From Nonomuraea rubra (GTDB taxonomy: Bacteria > Actinomycetota > Actinomycetes > Streptosporangiales > Streptosporangiaceae), in NCBI RefSeq assembly GCF_014207985.1, contig NZ_JACHMI010000001.1:9221001-9285000 (forward strand): a DNA stretch of 64,000 nucleotides. Direction: 5' to 3'. This document shows positions 43,342-51,905 of the stretch, in pieces (the stretch's first letter is position 1; each line of letters opens with the position of its first letter). Under the pieces are notes generated by a model. The model saw only the letters and a list, made by a program, of their open reading frames with translations, was not told the origin of the DNA and searched no databases. A program made the position numbers and the translations under genes.

Positions 43342-45783
43342 ATGAGCTCGCCCCCGCCTCTCAGCACCAAGCTGCTCAGGATCCTCCTGCTTCCGCTGGT
43401 CTCCATGGTGGCCCTCTGGGGGTTCATCGCCTACTCCAGCGTGGCGGAGATCTCCACGGTCTCGCAGATCCAGAACCGGTGGGAGTCCATCGGCTCGCCG
43501 GTGCTCCAGCTCATCGTGGAGTTACAGAAGGAGCGGCAGCTCTCGGCGGAGGCGCCGGACGGCACCGCGGCGTACAAGCCGCTGACGGAGCAGCGGCGGG
43601 TCACCGACAACCAGGTCAAGCGGCTGCGTGAGATCATCGCGACCCTCGACTCCGACGCGGTCGGCGAGACCCCGGCCCAGGTGCAGGCGATGGTGCAGTC
43701 CCTCGACGGGCTGCAGTCGCTGCGTGCCTCGGCCGACGGCGGCGTGCTGGCGCCCGCGCTGACGATCATCGAGGCGTACAACAACCTGATCGCCGTGGCC
43801 AACCAGCAGTTCACCGACCGCGACGCGATGAGCGACGCCTCGGCCTACCAGTCGGTGCGCGGCATGACGGCCTACAGCACCTCGGCGGAGTACCTGTGGC
43901 GGGAGCACGCCGTGCTCACCACCACGATCGTGCAGCGCAACATGACCCCGACCGACCGGGCGGCGTTCGTCGCCGCGATGACCGGGCGCAGGCTCGCCCT
44001 GGCCAACGCCGAGCGGGACGCGAGCCCCGAACTGCGCGCCGCCTACGACCGGCTCGTGGCCAGTGCCCCCTACAAGCGGGTGGTGTCGGTCGAGGACGAG
44101 CTGTTCTCGTACGACACCGGCGGGCCGCCCCCGCTGTCGGCCGCCGAGTGGCGCGGCGACGCCGAGGCCGTGCTGACCCAGATCAACCGTGACACGCAGG
44201 CCGAGCTGGCCCGCGCGGCGGCCTCGGGCGAGGCGCAGAAGACCGCGGCGTACTGGCGGATCGGCGGCGTGCTGCTGCTCGGCCTGGCCATGGTGATCCT
44301 CTCGGTGTGGCTGTCGTACCGGTTCGGCCGGTCGCTGATCGTCGAGCTGCGGCGGCTGCAGGGCTCGGCGGTGGAGCTGGCCGAGCAGCGGCTGCCCCGG
44401 CTGGTCGAGCGGCTGCGCCGCGGCGACGACGTGGACCCGGCCACCGAGGCGCCCGGCCTCGACCGGGCCGAGACCGCCGAGGTGGACCGCGTGGTGCACG
44501 CGTTCTCCGCGGTACGCCGCACCGCCGTCGAGGCCGCGGTCGGCCAGGCGGCCCTGCGCAAGGGCGTCGGCCAGGTCTTCCTCAACCTGGCCCGGCGCAA
44601 CCAGGCGCTGCTGCACCGCCAGCTCTCGCTGCTGGACACCATGGAGCGGCGGGTGGACGAGCCCGAGGTCCTGGAGGACCTGTTCAAGCTCGACCACCTG
44701 ACCACCCGCATGCGCCGGCACGCCGAGAACCTGATCATCCTGTCCGGTTCCTCCCCGGCGCGCCGCTGGCGCGACCCGGTGCCGCTGTTCGACGTGGTGC
44801 GGGCCGCGGTGCTGGAGGTCGAGGACTACACCCGCGTGACCGTCGCGCCGATGCCGAACGCCCCGCTACTGGTCGGCGCCGCGGTCACCGACGTGATCCA
44901 CCTGGTCGCCGAGCTGGTGGAGAACGCCACCGTGTTCTCCCCGCCCAACACGACCGTGCAGGTACGCGGCGTGACGGCGGCCAACGGGATGGCGCTGGAG
45001 GTCGAGGACCGCGGCCTGGGCCTGAACGACGCCACCCTGCGCGACCTCAACGACCGGCTGGCCGAGGTGCCCGAGTTCGACCTGGCCGACAGCGACCGGC
45101 TCGGGCTGTTCGTGGTGTCGCGGCTCGCGGCGCGGCACGGGATCAAGATCGTGCTGCGGCGGTCGCCGTACGACGGGACGACCGCGATCGTGCTGCTGCC
45201 CGCGAGCCTGCTGGCCGAGGCGGAGCCGCTGGCCCTCACCGCGGGACCGGCCGCGACCACCGGGCAGACCACCGGGCAGACCGCCGTGCAGGCCACCGGG
45301 CCTGACGCCGTCAACGGCCGCGCGACCCGGCCCGTACGCGGCACCTGGTTCGAGCCCGGCCCCGCACAGAACAGGACGGACTCCGTGCCCGAGCCCTCAC
45401 AGGCGCTCCCGCCGGAAGGCGGCCCGGCGCCGCTGGCCGGAACGCCGCTGAGCGGTCACCCGGACCTGGAGCCGATGATCGGGCTCGGGAACGGCTCCGC
45501 CCCCTTCACGACCTCCGGCCCGCCCGCGGGCTGGAGCGTCACCGTGCCGCCCCAGGAGGCGGACGAGGATCTCGACGGGCTGCCGATGCGGATCCCGCAG
45601 GCCAGCCTCGCTCCCCAGCTGCGCGTCGACGCGCGGCCGGAGCGGCGCGGCACAGGCGAACGCTCGCCCGAAGAGCTTGCACAGCTCATGTCGTCCATGC
45701 AACGCGGCTGGCAGGAAGGACGCCAGCAGGCGAAGCAGGAGCCCGACATGTGGAATCGAAAGGACGACCAACCCGATGCCTGA
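43342..45783 (+). CDS. cvnA: Conservon sensor histidine kinase-like protein CvnA
   Basis: The 813-residue protein starts with a membrane helix (LLRILLLPLVSMVALWGFIAYS), followed by an extracytoplasmic nitrate/nitrite-sensor-like helical domain (about 40-300) and a second helix (GVLLLGLAMVILSVWLSYRFG). Inside are a HAMP-like linker, the dimerisation part LDHLTTRMRRHAENL and an ATPase domain with ELVENATVFSPPNTTV (near 525) and DRGLGLND. A long Pro/Gly-rich tail ends it. This is the CvnA layout; CvnA proteins lack a partner response regulator and act with CvnB-D in a membrane complex. The ligand is unknown. Its stop overlaps cvnB by eight bases. Confidence 0.94.
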   Translation: MSSPPPLSTKLLRILLLPLVSMVALWGFIAYSSVAEISTVSQIQNRWESIGSPVLQLIVELQKERQLSAEAPDGTAAYKPLTEQRRVTDNQVKRLREIIATLDSDAVGETPAQVQAMVQSLDGLQSLRASADGGVLAPALTIIEAYNNLIAVANQQFTDRDAMSDASAYQSVRGMTAYSTSAEYLWREHAVLTTTIVQRNMTPTDRAAFVAAMTGRRLALANAERDASPELRAAYDRLVASAPYKRVVSVEDELFSYDTGGPPPLSAAEWRGDAEAVLTQINRDTQAELARAAASGEAQKTAAYWRIGGVLLLGLAMVILSVWLSYRFGRSLIVELRRLQGSAVELAEQRLPRLVERLRRGDDVDPATEAPGLDRAETAEVDRVVHAFSAVRRTAVEAAVGQAALRKGVGQVFLNLARRNQALLHRQLSLLDTMERRVDEPEVLEDLFKLDHLTTRMRRHAENLIILSGSSPARRWRDPVPLFDVVRAAVLEVEDYTRVTVAPMPNAPLLVGAAVTDVIHLVAELVENATVFSPPNTTVQVRGVTAANGMALEVEDRGLGLNDATLRDLNDRLAEVPEFDLADSDRLGLFVVSRLAARHGIKIVLRRSPYDGTTAIVLLPASLLAEAEPLALTAGPAATTGQTTGQTAVQATGPDAVNGRATRPVRGTWFEPGPAQNRTDSVPEPSQALPPEGGPAPLAGTPLSGHPDLEPMIGLGNGSAPFTTSGPPAGWSVTVPPQEADEDLDGLPMRIPQASLAPQLRVDARPERRGTGERSPEELAQLMSSMQRGWQEGRQQAKQEPDMWNRKDDQPDA

Positions 45784-46201
45784 CCCCAGAAGCGAACTGA
45801 GCTGGCTGCTCGACGACCTCATCCAGCGCGTGCCCGGCATCCGGCATGCCATCGTGCTGTCCGCCGACGGGCTGTCCATGGGCAGCTCCCGCGGCCTGAC
45901 CAGGGAGGACGCCGAGCACCTGTCCGCCATCTCCGCCGGCTCCCACAGCCTCGCCATGGGAGCGGGACGGCACTTCGGGCTGGGCGGCGTACGGCAGACG
46001 ATCATCGAGATGGAGGAGGGCTTCCTCTTCGTCACCGCCGCGGGGCAGGGGGCGCGGCTGGCCGTGCTGGCCACGGCCGACGCCGAGCTGGGCATGGTCA
46101 CGTACGAGATGGCGCTCATGGTCAAGCGGGTCGGCGAGCACCTGTCCGCGCATCCGAGGGGAGCGGCACCGGCACCCGCCTGGAACGGCGCGAGACCGTG
46201 A
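45776..46201 (+). CDS. cvnB: Conservon Roadblock/LC7 protein CvnB
   Basis: The ATG at 45776 overlaps the end of cvnA (ATGCCTGA). The 141-residue protein is a Roadblock/LC7 domain: LSWLLDDLIQRVPGIRHAIVLSADGLSMGSS, then a strand-rich EEGFLFVTAAGQGARLAVLA. In conservons CvnB is a small scaffold that binds the GTPase CvnD, as MglB does MglA. The extra upstream open frame lies within cvnA and is rejected. It is translationally coupled on both sides. Confidence 0.94.
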   Translation: MPDPRSELSWLLDDLIQRVPGIRHAIVLSADGLSMGSSRGLTREDAEHLSAISAGSHSLAMGAGRHFGLGGVRQTIIEMEEGFLFVTAAGQGARLAVLATADAELGMVTYEMALMVKRVGEHLSAHPRGAAPAPAWNGARP

Positions 46202-46548
46202 CAGGGGAGGATCCCGGGCCGCTGATCCGGCTGTACGGGCTGACCGGGGGCCGGGCGCGCCCGCAGGGCGAGTCGTTCGACCTGGTGGCGATCGTCGCGA
46301 CGGTCACCGACTTCCCCCAGTCCGGGGACCTGCTCCCCGAGCATCGTGCCGTGCTGTCGCTGTGCCGCAGGCCCACCCCGGTGGCGGACGTCGCGGCCCA
46401 CCTCAGGCTGCCGATCAACATCACCCGCGTGATCCTCGGCGATCTGCGGCGGGACGGCCTGGTCAGCATCGAGCGCCCGCGCCCCGTCGCGCAGACGATC
46501 GACGAACGCATCTACAGGGAAGTGCTGGATGGGCTACGCAGTCTCTGA
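46198..46548 (+). CDS. cvnC: Conservon DUF742 protein CvnC
   Basis: The GTG at 46198 overlaps the cvnB stop (GTGA). The 116-residue protein is a DUF742 member: PLIRLYGLTGGRARP at the start and a winged-helix-like DVAAHLRLPINITRVILGDLRRDGLVSI. It is essential in the conservon set but its biochemistry is poorly known; it may be an adaptor. It overlaps cvnD by 20 bp. Confidence 0.94.
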   Translation: MTGEDPGPLIRLYGLTGGRARPQGESFDLVAIVATVTDFPQSGDLLPEHRAVLSLCRRPTPVADVAAHLRLPINITRVILGDLRRDGLVSIERPRPVAQTIDERIYREVLDGLRSL

Positions 46549-47110
46549 GCCTGGTACGACCAGGGCTCCTTCGGCCCTGGCCATCAAGATCCTCATCGCG
46601 GGCGGCTTCGGGGTCGGCAAGACGACCATGGTCGGCACGATCAGCGAGATCCGGCCGCTGCACACCGAGGAGTTGCTGAGCGACCGCGGCATCGGGGTGG
46701 ACGACACCTCGGGCGTGGAGTCCAAGACCACCACGACCGTGGCGCTGGACTTCGGCCGCATCACCATCCGCGACGGGTTGTGGCTGTACCTGTTCGGCAC
46801 GCCCGGGCAGGACCGGTTCTGGTTCATGTGGGACGAGCTGGCCCTGGGAGCGCTCGGGGCCGTCGTGCTCGCCGACACGCGCCGGTTGCAGGACTGCTTC
46901 CCGGCGGTGGACTACTTCGAGCAGCGCGGGATCCCGTTCGTGGTGGGGGTGAACTGCTTCGACGGCGCCCGCCGGTACGAGCCGGGCAAGGTGCGGCGGG
47001 CGCTCGGGCTGAGCGAGCACATCCCGATCGTGCTGTGCGACGTGCGGCGGCGCGCGTCGGTGAAGGAGGTGCTCACCACGCTGGTCACGTACGCGGTCAA
47101 GGGACTCTGA
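46529..47110 (+). CDS. cvnD: Conservon small GTPase CvnD
   Basis: The 193-residue protein has the P-loop GGFGVGKT at 25-32, the switch region DDTSGVESKTTTTVALDFG, FGTPGQDRFWFMWDEL in place of the usual DxxG, and NCFD as the base-recognition motif, all standard for CvnD/MglA-like GTPases. Working with CvnA-C it forms a G-protein-like signalling unit at the membrane that influences development or metabolism in streptomycetes. It ends convergent with, and overlapping by 14 bp, the LysR gene. Confidence 0.94.
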   Translation: MGYAVSEPGTTRAPSALAIKILIAGGFGVGKTTMVGTISEIRPLHTEELLSDRGIGVDDTSGVESKTTTTVALDFGRITIRDGLWLYLFGTPGQDRFWFMWDELALGALGAVVLADTRRLQDCFPAVDYFEQRGIPFVVGVNCFDGARRYEPGKVRRALGLSEHIPIVLCDVRRRASVKEVLTTLVTYAVKGL

Positions 47111-48056
47111 CCGGCGCGGCCTCATCTCCCGAAGCCAGGGCGGCCTCGCGCAGCGCCTCTGCCAGGCGGGCGGCGGCCTCGGTCATCGGGCCCGGCATCC
47201 TGGCGAGCAGGAGGCGGCGCTGCTCCTGGGGGCCGCCGCGTACCGGGAGGACGCGCACGCCCGGCGGCACGACGGATTCCAGCATGGCTGGCACGGTGGT
47301 CAGGCCGCAGCCGGCGGCCACCAGGGCGAGCTTGGCCAGCCAGTCGCGCGCGGAGTGCGCGATCTCGGGACGCTCGTCGAGGCCGGGCCAGGCGCCCATG
47401 CCCGTGCTGTCGCCCGCTCCCCCGGCCGCGGCGCTGCCCGGGCCGGCGATCCAGCGCTGCCCGTGCAGGTCGGCGACGTCGAGGTAGTCGCCGCGGGCGA
47501 GCGGATGGCCGGCCGGCACGGCCACGCGCAGGCCGCGCTCGCTGAGGGTCAGCACCTCCAGCGCCGGCGTCTCGGTGTCGGGCGGCCGGAACGGCGGGGC
47601 CGAGCCGAGCAGCGCGAGCTCCAGCGTGCCGGCGCGCAACGCGCGGACCAGCACCGGCGTGGGGCCCTCGCGGGTGTTCACGGTGATGGCGGGGTGCGTG
47701 GCGCGAAGGGCGGCCAGCGCCCGGGGCACGAGGTCGGCGCCCGCGCTGGCGAACCAGCCGAGCCGTACCGTGCCGGGCTCGTCGGGCAGCCCGGCCAGCT
47801 CGCGCGCGCCCGCGTCCACCTGCTGGACGACGGCGGCGGCGCGGCGCAGCACGATCCGGCCTGCCGGGGTGAGCCGGACGCCGTCGTGCCGCCGATCCAG
47901 GAGGGCGGCGCCGGCCGCGCGTTCGAGTGCGGCGATCTGGCGGGAGACGGCCGACTGCGTGTAGCCGAGCGCGGTGGCGGCGGCGGTGAGCGTGCCCCGC
48001 TCGGCCACCTCGCGGAAGACCCGGAGCGCGGTGAGCGAGGCGTCGGTGAGAGCCAT
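47097..48056 (-). CDS. LysR-family transcriptional regulator
   Basis: The 319-residue protein opens with a LysR helix-turn-helix (LTALRVFREVAERGTLTAAATALGYTQSAVSRQIAALE), then the periplasmic-binding-like effector domain (VRLGWFASAGADLVPRALAAL, LTTVPAMLE). It is divergent from the SDR gene at 48129, with a 72-bp shared interval, so that SDR is the expected target. The effector is not deducible. Confidence 0.93.
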   Translation of the reverse strand: MALTDASLTALRVFREVAERGTLTAAATALGYTQSAVSRQIAALERAAGAALLDRRHDGVRLTPAGRIVLRRAAAVVQQVDAGARELAGLPDEPGTVRLGWFASAGADLVPRALAALRATHPAITVNTREGPTPVLVRALRAGTLELALLGSAPPFRPPDTETPALEVLTLSERGLRVAVPAGHPLARGDYLDVADLHGQRWIAGPGSAAAGGAGDSTGMGAWPGLDERPEIAHSARDWLAKLALVAAGCGLTTVPAMLESVVPPGVRVLPVRGGPQEQRRLLLARMPGPMTEAAARLAEALREAALASGDEAAPVRVP

Positions 48057-48128
48057 GACGATTACGCATACCACAGATGAGGAACTCTCGTTGGACGCAT
48101 GACCTACGGCATTCCTACCCTCGTCCCC

Positions 48129-48971
48129 ATGACGAATCCTCGTGTAGCCCTCGTGACCGGTGCGACCCAGGGACTCGGCCTGGCCCTGGTGGAGGGCCTG
48201 GCCAGGCGGCTGGGCCCGGCCGGCACCGTCTACCTGACCGGCCGCGACGCCGGGCGCGTGGCCGGCGCCGTGGCGGGCATGCCGCAGACGGGCGCCCGCG
48301 TACTTGGTGAGCTGCTGGACGTCGCCGACCCGGACGCCGCCGCCCGCCTCGCCGGCGTGATCGGCGAGCGCCACGGCGGCGTGGACCTCGTGTTCGGCAA
48401 CGCCGTGATGCGGGTCGGGCCCGATGACGACCCGCGGGCGGTGATGGACGAGTACACCCAGGTGAACAACTTCGGCACCACCCGGCTGATGCGCGCGTTC
48501 GTGCCGCTGCTGCGCGACGGCGGGCGGTTCCTGGTGGTGGCCAGCTCGCTGGGCACGCTGCACCACCTGGCGCCCGTGCTGCACGGCCGCTTCGACCGGG
48601 CGGCGTCGCTGGACGAGGTGGACAAGCAGGTGGCGGCCTGGCGCGACGCGGTCGAGGACGGCAGCGCCGCCGCCGGTGCCTGGCCGGCCTTCATCAACAT
48701 CCCGTCCAAGATCGCCCAGGTCGCCGCGGTACGGGCGCTCGCCGCGGAGCGCCGCGCCGAGGACCTGCGGCGCGGCATCCTGCTCGCCGCGGTCTGCCCC
48801 GGCATGATCAACACACCCACCTCGGGCCTGTGGTGGGACGTCTCCGGCGCCGCCAGCCCCGCCGAGGCCGCCGTCCCCCTGCTCGACCTGGCCCTGAACC
48901 CGCTCGACCCGGCCCACTACGGCGAGCTCGTCCGGTACGGCAAGACCCTGCCCTGGCGCCCCGCCGCGTAG
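48129..48971 (+). CDS. SDR-family oxidoreductase lacking the usual catalytic Tyr
   Basis: The ATG at 48129 gives 280 residues (an ATG at 48099 adds ten). The cofactor loop TGATQGLG is intact and the fold resembles carbonyl-reductase-type SDRs. The normal YxxxK appears as NIPSK: Lys is kept but the Tyr position is Asn, so chemistry may differ. A Ser is available in VVASSLGTL. It is divergent from, and probably controlled by, the LysR gene. Confidence 0.85.
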   Translation: MTNPRVALVTGATQGLGLALVEGLARRLGPAGTVYLTGRDAGRVAGAVAGMPQTGARVLGELLDVADPDAAARLAGVIGERHGGVDLVFGNAVMRVGPDDDPRAVMDEYTQVNNFGTTRLMRAFVPLLRDGGRFLVVASSLGTLHHLAPVLHGRFDRAASLDEVDKQVAAWRDAVEDGSAAAGAWPAFINIPSKIAQVAAVRALAAERRAEDLRRGILLAAVCPGMINTPTSGLWWDVSGAASPAEAAVPLLDLALNPLDPAHYGELVRYGKTLPWRPAA

Positions 48972-48988
48972 CCGGGCAGGCGCCCGGC
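48971..48988 (+). terminator. Small hairpin at the SDR gene stop
   Basis: GCCGGG and CCCGGC form a 6-bp stem around a 6-base loop, beginning at the last base of the stop codon. It is weak and lacks a T-run. Confidence 0.4.
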
Positions 48989-49110
48989 CTCCGGTTTCGC
49001 GCCTGGTCAGCCGGGTAGTCGGGAGGCGTCACATCGGCGCCCCGTGCCATCACCCCCTTCGGCGACCCCCGGCGCCCGGAACAACCGGCGAGGGTCGTGA
49101 GGAGGGGGCC

Positions 49111-50283
49111 TTGAGCGAGATCCACGGCGTGTGCGAGCCCAGGTTCGGCCCGGTGCGGGAGGCGTTCGCGCGCAACTTCGACGAGGGGCGGGAGCTGGGC
49201 GCCTCGGTGGCCGTCTACCAGCGCGGGCGGGCCGTCGTCGACCTGTGGGGCGGGCGGGCAGGCCGGGACGCCGCCTGGCGGCAGGACACGATCACACTCC
49301 TCGCCTCGGCCACCAAGGGGCTGGTCGCCACGGCCGCGATGGTGCTGGTCGATCGGGGCCTGCTCGACCTCGGCACGCCGATCGCGGAGTACTGGCCGGA
49401 GTTCGCGGCGGGCGGCAAGGGGGACATCCCGCTGCGGTGGGTGCTGGGGCACCGGTCGGGAGTGGTGACCGTCGATCCGCCGCTGACCATGCTGGACCTC
49501 GAAGGGGGCACGGCGGTGACCGAGGCGCTGGCCGCCGCCGTGCCGGCGTGGGAGCCGGGCCGGGCGCACGGATATCACTGCCTGACCATGGGATGGCTGG
49601 TCGGCGAGGTGATCCGCCGGGTCACGGGGCTGTCGGTGCAGCGCTTCTTCGCCCAGGAGATCGCCGGCCCGCTGGGGCTCGACCTGCACATCGGCCTGCC
49701 CGACACCCGGGAGAGGTCGCTGGCCTGCCTCGTGCCGCCCACCGGGGAGCAGCTGCTCCAGGGGCGGGCCAACCCCGAGCTGGCCGGGCTGAACCGGGCC
49801 ATCTGCGACCCCGCGTCGCTGTTCCACCGCTCGACGTTCGGCAGCCTGAGCCTGGCGGGCGACCCCCTCGCCGCCGCCGGCCTGCCGCAGGCGGAGATCC
49901 CGTCGTGCGGCGGTGCGGGCAACGCGTCGGGGCTGGCCCGCATGTACGCCGCCCTCGTCAGCGAGGTGGACGGCATCCGCCTGCTCCGCCCGGAGAGCGC
50001 CGACCGGGCCCGTACCGTGGAGGCCAGCGGCCTGGATCTGGTGCTGCGCTGCCACACCTCGTACGGGCGGGGCTTCATGCTCCCCGGCGGGCCGATGTGG
50101 CCGGGCGACTGCTCTCCCACGGCCTTCGGCCACCCGGGTGTCACGGGCGTCTTCGCCTACGCCGACCCGGATCACGAGCTGGGCTTCGCGTACGTGCCCA
50201 ACCGCATGACGGAGCTCATCGAGGGTGGTGACGACCGGGTCAGGCACCTCGTCGAGGCCACCCACCGCTCCGCCTGCGGCTGA
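49111..50283 (+). CDS. Beta-lactamase-fold serine hydrolase (EstB/class C-like esterase)
   Basis: The TTG at 49111 has a long GGAGGGGG ribosome site nine bases before it. The 390-residue protein has the nucleophile motif SATK at 66-69 and a candidate Tyr in GRAHGYHCLTMGWLVGEV. Conserved LRWVLGHRSG and GHPGVTG, an HxG-type third motif, are also present. There is no signal peptide, so it is a cytoplasmic esterase or amidase rather than a resistance beta-lactamase. The substrate is unknown. Confidence 0.9.
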   Translation: MSEIHGVCEPRFGPVREAFARNFDEGRELGASVAVYQRGRAVVDLWGGRAGRDAAWRQDTITLLASATKGLVATAAMVLVDRGLLDLGTPIAEYWPEFAAGGKGDIPLRWVLGHRSGVVTVDPPLTMLDLEGGTAVTEALAAAVPAWEPGRAHGYHCLTMGWLVGEVIRRVTGLSVQRFFAQEIAGPLGLDLHIGLPDTRERSLACLVPPTGEQLLQGRANPELAGLNRAICDPASLFHRSTFGSLSLAGDPLAAAGLPQAEIPSCGGAGNASGLARMYAALVSEVDGIRLLRPESADRARTVEASGLDLVLRCHTSYGRGFMLPGGPMWPGDCSPTAFGHPGVTGVFAYADPDHELGFAYVPNRMTELIEGGDDRVRHLVEATHRSACG

Positions 50284-50298
50284 CCTGGGAGCGGCCGG

Positions 50299-50889
50299 TC
50301 AGAGGTAGGGACCGGCGCCGGGGCCGGACGCGGGGCCCGGCGGGCGGGGCAGGTCGGGGCGGGCGGCCTGCTGGAGGGTGAGGCCGATCCTGATGCCCTG
50401 GAAGACGCCTTCCAGCCAGCCGACGAGCTGGCTCTGCGCGATCCGGATCTCGGACTGGGTGAGCGTCTCGGAGGAGGCGGGCAGCAGCCGCTCCAGCTCG
50501 TCCCTGAGCTCGGGCGCGACCGAGTCGCCGATCTCCTCGACGGCGCGCGCGTGGATGTGCTGCAAGGTGTCGCGGGCGTGCTCGTCCAGGGTCAGGCCGC
50601 GGGCCTCGTCGAGCAGCGAGCGCGCCATGGTGCTCACGCGCAGCAGCCGGGCGGGCTCCTTGACCCGCCCGATCTCGACCTCCACCGCCGACTCCGCGGA
50701 CGGGCCGTCGTCGCCGGGCAGCCCGCCGGGCGGGCGCACGGGCCCATCGGACGGATGCGCGCCGGGCGAACGCGCGCCGGACGGACGCGCGTCAGGCGGC
50801 ACATCCGATGGGCGCGGGCCGGAGGGCCCGTACGTGGGGCGCGGGCCCGAAGGTCCGTCCGGCTGGTGCGGGCCGGGTGGTGGTGTCAT
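50299..50889 (-). CDS. bpa: Bacterial proteasome activator Bpa/PafE
   Basis: From ATG 50889 the protein has 196 residues. The first 80 are Pro/Gly/Ser-rich with repeated GPSGPRP-like units, probably disordered. Residues about 85-175 form the Bpa helical bundle (EIGRVKEPARLLRVSTMARSLLDEARG, LRDELERLLPASSETLTQSEIRIAQSQLVGWLEGVFQGI). The C-terminus ends GPYL, equivalent to the GQYL motif with which mycobacterial Bpa docks into the 20S proteasome pockets. It opens the proteasome gate without ATP for unfolded proteins. The proteasome genes are not in this window. Confidence 0.93.
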   Translation of the reverse strand: MTPPPGPHQPDGPSGPRPTYGPSGPRPSDVPPDARPSGARSPGAHPSDGPVRPPGGLPGDDGPSAESAVEVEIGRVKEPARLLRVSTMARSLLDEARGLTLDEHARDTLQHIHARAVEEIGDSVAPELRDELERLLPASSETLTQSEIRIAQSQLVGWLEGVFQGIRIGLTLQQAARPDLPRPPGPASGPGAGPYL

Positions 50890-50978
50890 GTCGGCGTCCT
50901 GTGAGGTCGCGGATCGCTCGAAAGCGCGGTCATGACGACCCTGCCCACGTTCGCGCTGCTCACGCCACCGGCCGGCGA

Positions 50979-51815
50979 TCAAGCCCCTGGCCGCAGCTCG
51001 TCCAGGACCTTGGCGGCCAGGTCGCGGGCGGGCTGCTCATAGGCGCGGGCGAGGGTGCGGGTGACCTGCTCGGCCCGGATGGCGGGCCAGTCGGGCGGCA
51101 GGTGCTCGGCGGGCAGGTGCGGGTCCTGCCGGACGAGTTGCAGCCAGTCGGTGTGCAGCAGAAGCTGGCGCGCCAGGTCGTCGGGCAGCGCGGCCTGGGG
51201 GTCGGGGATGTCCCAGCGGTCGAGGAAGGCGTGGTAGCGGGCGGCGATCTGCTCGGTGTCGAACGCCTTGCGTACCAGGTCGGCCGACTCCGTCGGCTCT
51301 GCGGCGCTGGCGGTCAGCACGGTGACGTGGTCGCGCAGGCCGAGGCCGGCCACGATGGCGCGCACGTCCTTGACGCCGGGAGCGATCCACATGCCGCTCT
51401 GCAGCAGCCCGAACCCCGCCCAGCTGAGCTGGGAGCGCAGGTCGTGGCGGGTGGCGCGGCGGTCGTCGGGCAGCGAGAAGCCGACCAGGGTCCAGGCGCC
51501 GTCCCAGTCGCGGTTGACCGCGCCGGTCTCCCACATGCGCCGCCGCCCGTCCTCCAGGACGGCGGTGGCGTGCGCGGTGAGCCCGAAGTACGTCTTGCGC
51601 CCCGAACGGTGCCGCGCCAGCAGCCCCCGCTTGACCATGCGGGTGAGCGTCGAGCGCACCGCCTCCTCCGTCACGCCGAGGCGGGCGAACACGTCGATGA
51701 CGCTGCCGGAGTAGACCGCGACGTCGCGGCCCAGCACGTAGACGCCGAGGAAGCTGAACATCAGCGACTGGGGGCGCGTGGACGGGGGCAGGTCGTCCCC
51801 CTCGCGGAAAGTCAC
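50979..51815 (-). CDS. PaaX-family transcriptional regulator
   Basis: I chose the GTG at 51815 (278 residues). The frame stays open to 51893, but that would place the operator-like repeat inside the gene. The protein shows the PaaX winged helix (FARLGVTEEAVRSTLTRMVKRGLLARHRSGRKTYFGLT) and the PaaX core and C-terminal helices (VGFSLPDDRRATRHDLRSQLSWAGFGLLQSGMWI). PaaX proteins repress aromatic or acyl catabolism and respond to a CoA thioester, phenylacetyl-CoA in the type case. It is divergent from the operon at 51906, which encodes a CoA ligase, so the inducer is probably that ligase's product. Confidence 0.9.
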   Translation of the reverse strand: MTFREGDDLPPSTRPQSLMFSFLGVYVLGRDVAVYSGSVIDVFARLGVTEEAVRSTLTRMVKRGLLARHRSGRKTYFGLTAHATAVLEDGRRRMWETGAVNRDWDGAWTLVGFSLPDDRRATRHDLRSQLSWAGFGLLQSGMWIAPGVKDVRAIVAGLGLRDHVTVLTASAAEPTESADLVRKAFDTEQIAARYHAFLDRWDIPDPQAALPDDLARQLLLHTDWLQLVRQDPHLPAEHLPPDWPAIRAEQVTRTLARAYEQPARDLAAKVLDELRPGA

Positions 51816-51844
51816 AAGCCGAGGGTAGACGGATCCGAGATATT

Positions 51845-51878
51845 GGGCAAAACTTTGACGCAGGTCGCAAGTTTGCCC
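51845..51878. promoter_or_regulatory. Inverted repeat, probable PaaX operator
   Basis: GGGCAAAACTT (51845-51855) and AAGTTTGCCC (51869-51878) are inverted copies with one extra A in the left arm, around 13 bp. It sits midway between the divergent paaX-like and SDR genes. A TTGACG at 51855-51860 is a possible -35 for the rightward operon. Confidence 0.7.
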
Positions 51879-51905
51879 CACGTTTTCGGACACGAGGTGA
51901 CGTGT

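Noticed and set aside
51816..51893. Longer N-terminus for the PaaX-type regulator
   Set aside because: It would place the inverted repeat and probable promoter inside the gene, and neither end has a convincing ribosome site.
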